The position numbers and the translations under genes were made by a program. From an uncultured Comamonadaceae bacterium (lineage in GTDB: Bacteria; Pseudomonadota; Gammaproteobacteria; Burkholderiales; Burkholderiaceae_C), in NCBI GenBank assembly GCA_937871735.1, contig CALMOI010000422.1, positions 1 through 5,114 of the forward strand: a DNA stretch of 5,114 bases, given 5' to 3'. Of this stretch, positions 4,551 through 5,114 are shown piece by piece. The stretch's first letter is position 1; every line of letters starts with the position of its first letter. The notes below the pieces were generated by a model. That model was not told the DNA's origin and did not search any database. It was given only the letters and a program-made list of their open reading frames with translations.

Positions 4551-5114
4551 GTGCAGCAGCGCGTCCAACTCGTGCAGATCGGCGATATGGCGCACTTGGG
4601 CGGCGACGGCTGCGGGCAGCGGTTCGTGGCCGCCAATGGCGAACACGCGCATGCCTGCGGCCAAACCGGCCAGCACGCCGGGCAGGCTGTCTTCCACCAC
4701 CGCGCAGCGGGCCGGGGCCGCGCCCAGCGCTTGCGCCGCGTGCAAGAACAAACCCGGCTCAGGCTTGAAGTGGCCGACTTCGTAGGCGGTGAACAGCCGG
4801 TCGCTGTGCGCGTCAATGAAGTGCGGCAGCAGCCCGGTCAGGCCCAGCGTGAGTTCGGCTTTGGCACGCGGGCCGTTGGTGGCGACGCACACCGGCTGGC
4901 GCAGGTTTGCCAGCAATTCGTGCGCGCCTGCAATCACCTGCAAATGCTGGCGAAAGCGGCTGAATTGCTGTTCGCGCACTTGGCGGGTCAGCAGTTCGGC
5001 CAGTGGCAGCTCGGGCGCAGCGGCTTGCCAAGTGCTCAAGGCTTCGGTGGCGTTGGCGGACATGCGGCTGGTGATGTAGCGAATGCAGCTTTCCATGCTC
5101 TGGCCGCGAAAGGC
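4545..5114 (-). CDS. HAD-superfamily (subclass IA) phosphatase, N-terminus beyond right edge
   Basis: Frame stays open to the right edge, so 189 C-terminal residues are in view and the true start lies outside. An internal ATG at 5096 could be mistaken for the start, but the preceding six codons (AFRGQS) continue the usual cap-domain sequence FRGxSM, and the essential nucleophile motif DxDGT has not yet appeared. Visible HAD motifs, counted from that ATG: motif II VATNG (71-75), motif III lysine in HFKPEPGLF (K111), motif IV CAVVEDSLPGVLAGLAAGM (E135-D136). The helical cap between motifs I and II marks it as HAD-IA, like phosphoglycolate phosphatase or beta-phosphoglucomutase/YieH-type enzymes that remove phosphate from small metabolites. 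Substrate cannot be assigned. Convergent with the thiolase, 33 nt apart. Confidence 0.88.
   Translation of the reverse strand, partial: AFRGQSMESCIRYITSRMSANATEALSTWQAAAPELPLAELLTRQVREQQFSRFRQHLQVIAGAHELLANLRQPVCVATNGPRAKAELTLGLTGLLPHFIDAHSDRLFTAYEVGHFKPEPGLFLHAAQALGAAPARCAVVEDSLPGVLAGLAAGMRVFAIGGHEPLPAAVAAQVRHIADLHELDALLHG

Overview
The window looks like a high-GC chromosomal segment from a betaproteobacterium, most likely order Burkholderiales and possibly Comamonadaceae. This is inferred from the gene families: a MoxR ATPase paired with a CoxE-like VWA protein, a DUF1841 protein, a two-haem cytochrome c4, and a PcaF-type thiolase with a solvent-exposed GHPLGASGAR motif. No taxonomic search was run. 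There are no mobile elements, tRNA or rRNA genes, or CRISPR arrays.

Layout, left to right. (1) Positions 1-1893 hold a leftward operon. It begins at 1893 with a MoxR-type AAA+ ATPase, then a GNAT N-acetyltransferase after a 15-nt gap. The third gene is a CoxE-like VWA protein whose start overlaps the GNAT stop by 7 nt; it runs off the left edge. MoxR/VWA pairs generally act as protein maturation or remodelling devices; the inserted acetyltransferase is the unusual part. A perfect 15-bp inverted repeat (904-947) sits in the N-terminal coding region of the GNAT gene and flanks a second in-frame ATG. (2) Positions 1894-2043 are a divergent intergenic region with an exact FNR/ANR consensus box, TTGAT-N4-ATCAA. 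(3) Positions 2044-2709 encode a rightward periplasmic dihaem cytochrome c4, a plausible oxygen-regulated electron carrier. (4) Positions 2741-3178 encode a leftward DUF1841 protein, convergent with the cytochrome gene. (5) Positions 3179-3308 are a second divergent intergenic region with a nested two-layer palindrome, a probable operator. (6) Positions 3309-4511 encode a rightward 3-oxoadipyl-CoA/acetyl-CoA thiolase (pcaF type). (7) From 4545 to the right edge lies the 3' part of a leftward HAD-superfamily phosphatase, convergent with the thiolase.

The genes do not form one pathway. The clearest regulatory content is in the two divergent intergenic regions: an anaerobic (FNR-type) site between moxR and the cytochrome gene, and a repressor-like dyad between DUF1841 and the thiolase. 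The thiolase stands apart from any pcaIJ or paa genes in view. Convergent gene ends at 2709/2741 and 4511/4545 carry only GC-rich hairpins without U-tracts. No entire new system is evident; the best leads are the intragenic GNAT hairpin, the FNR box placement and the thiolase operator.
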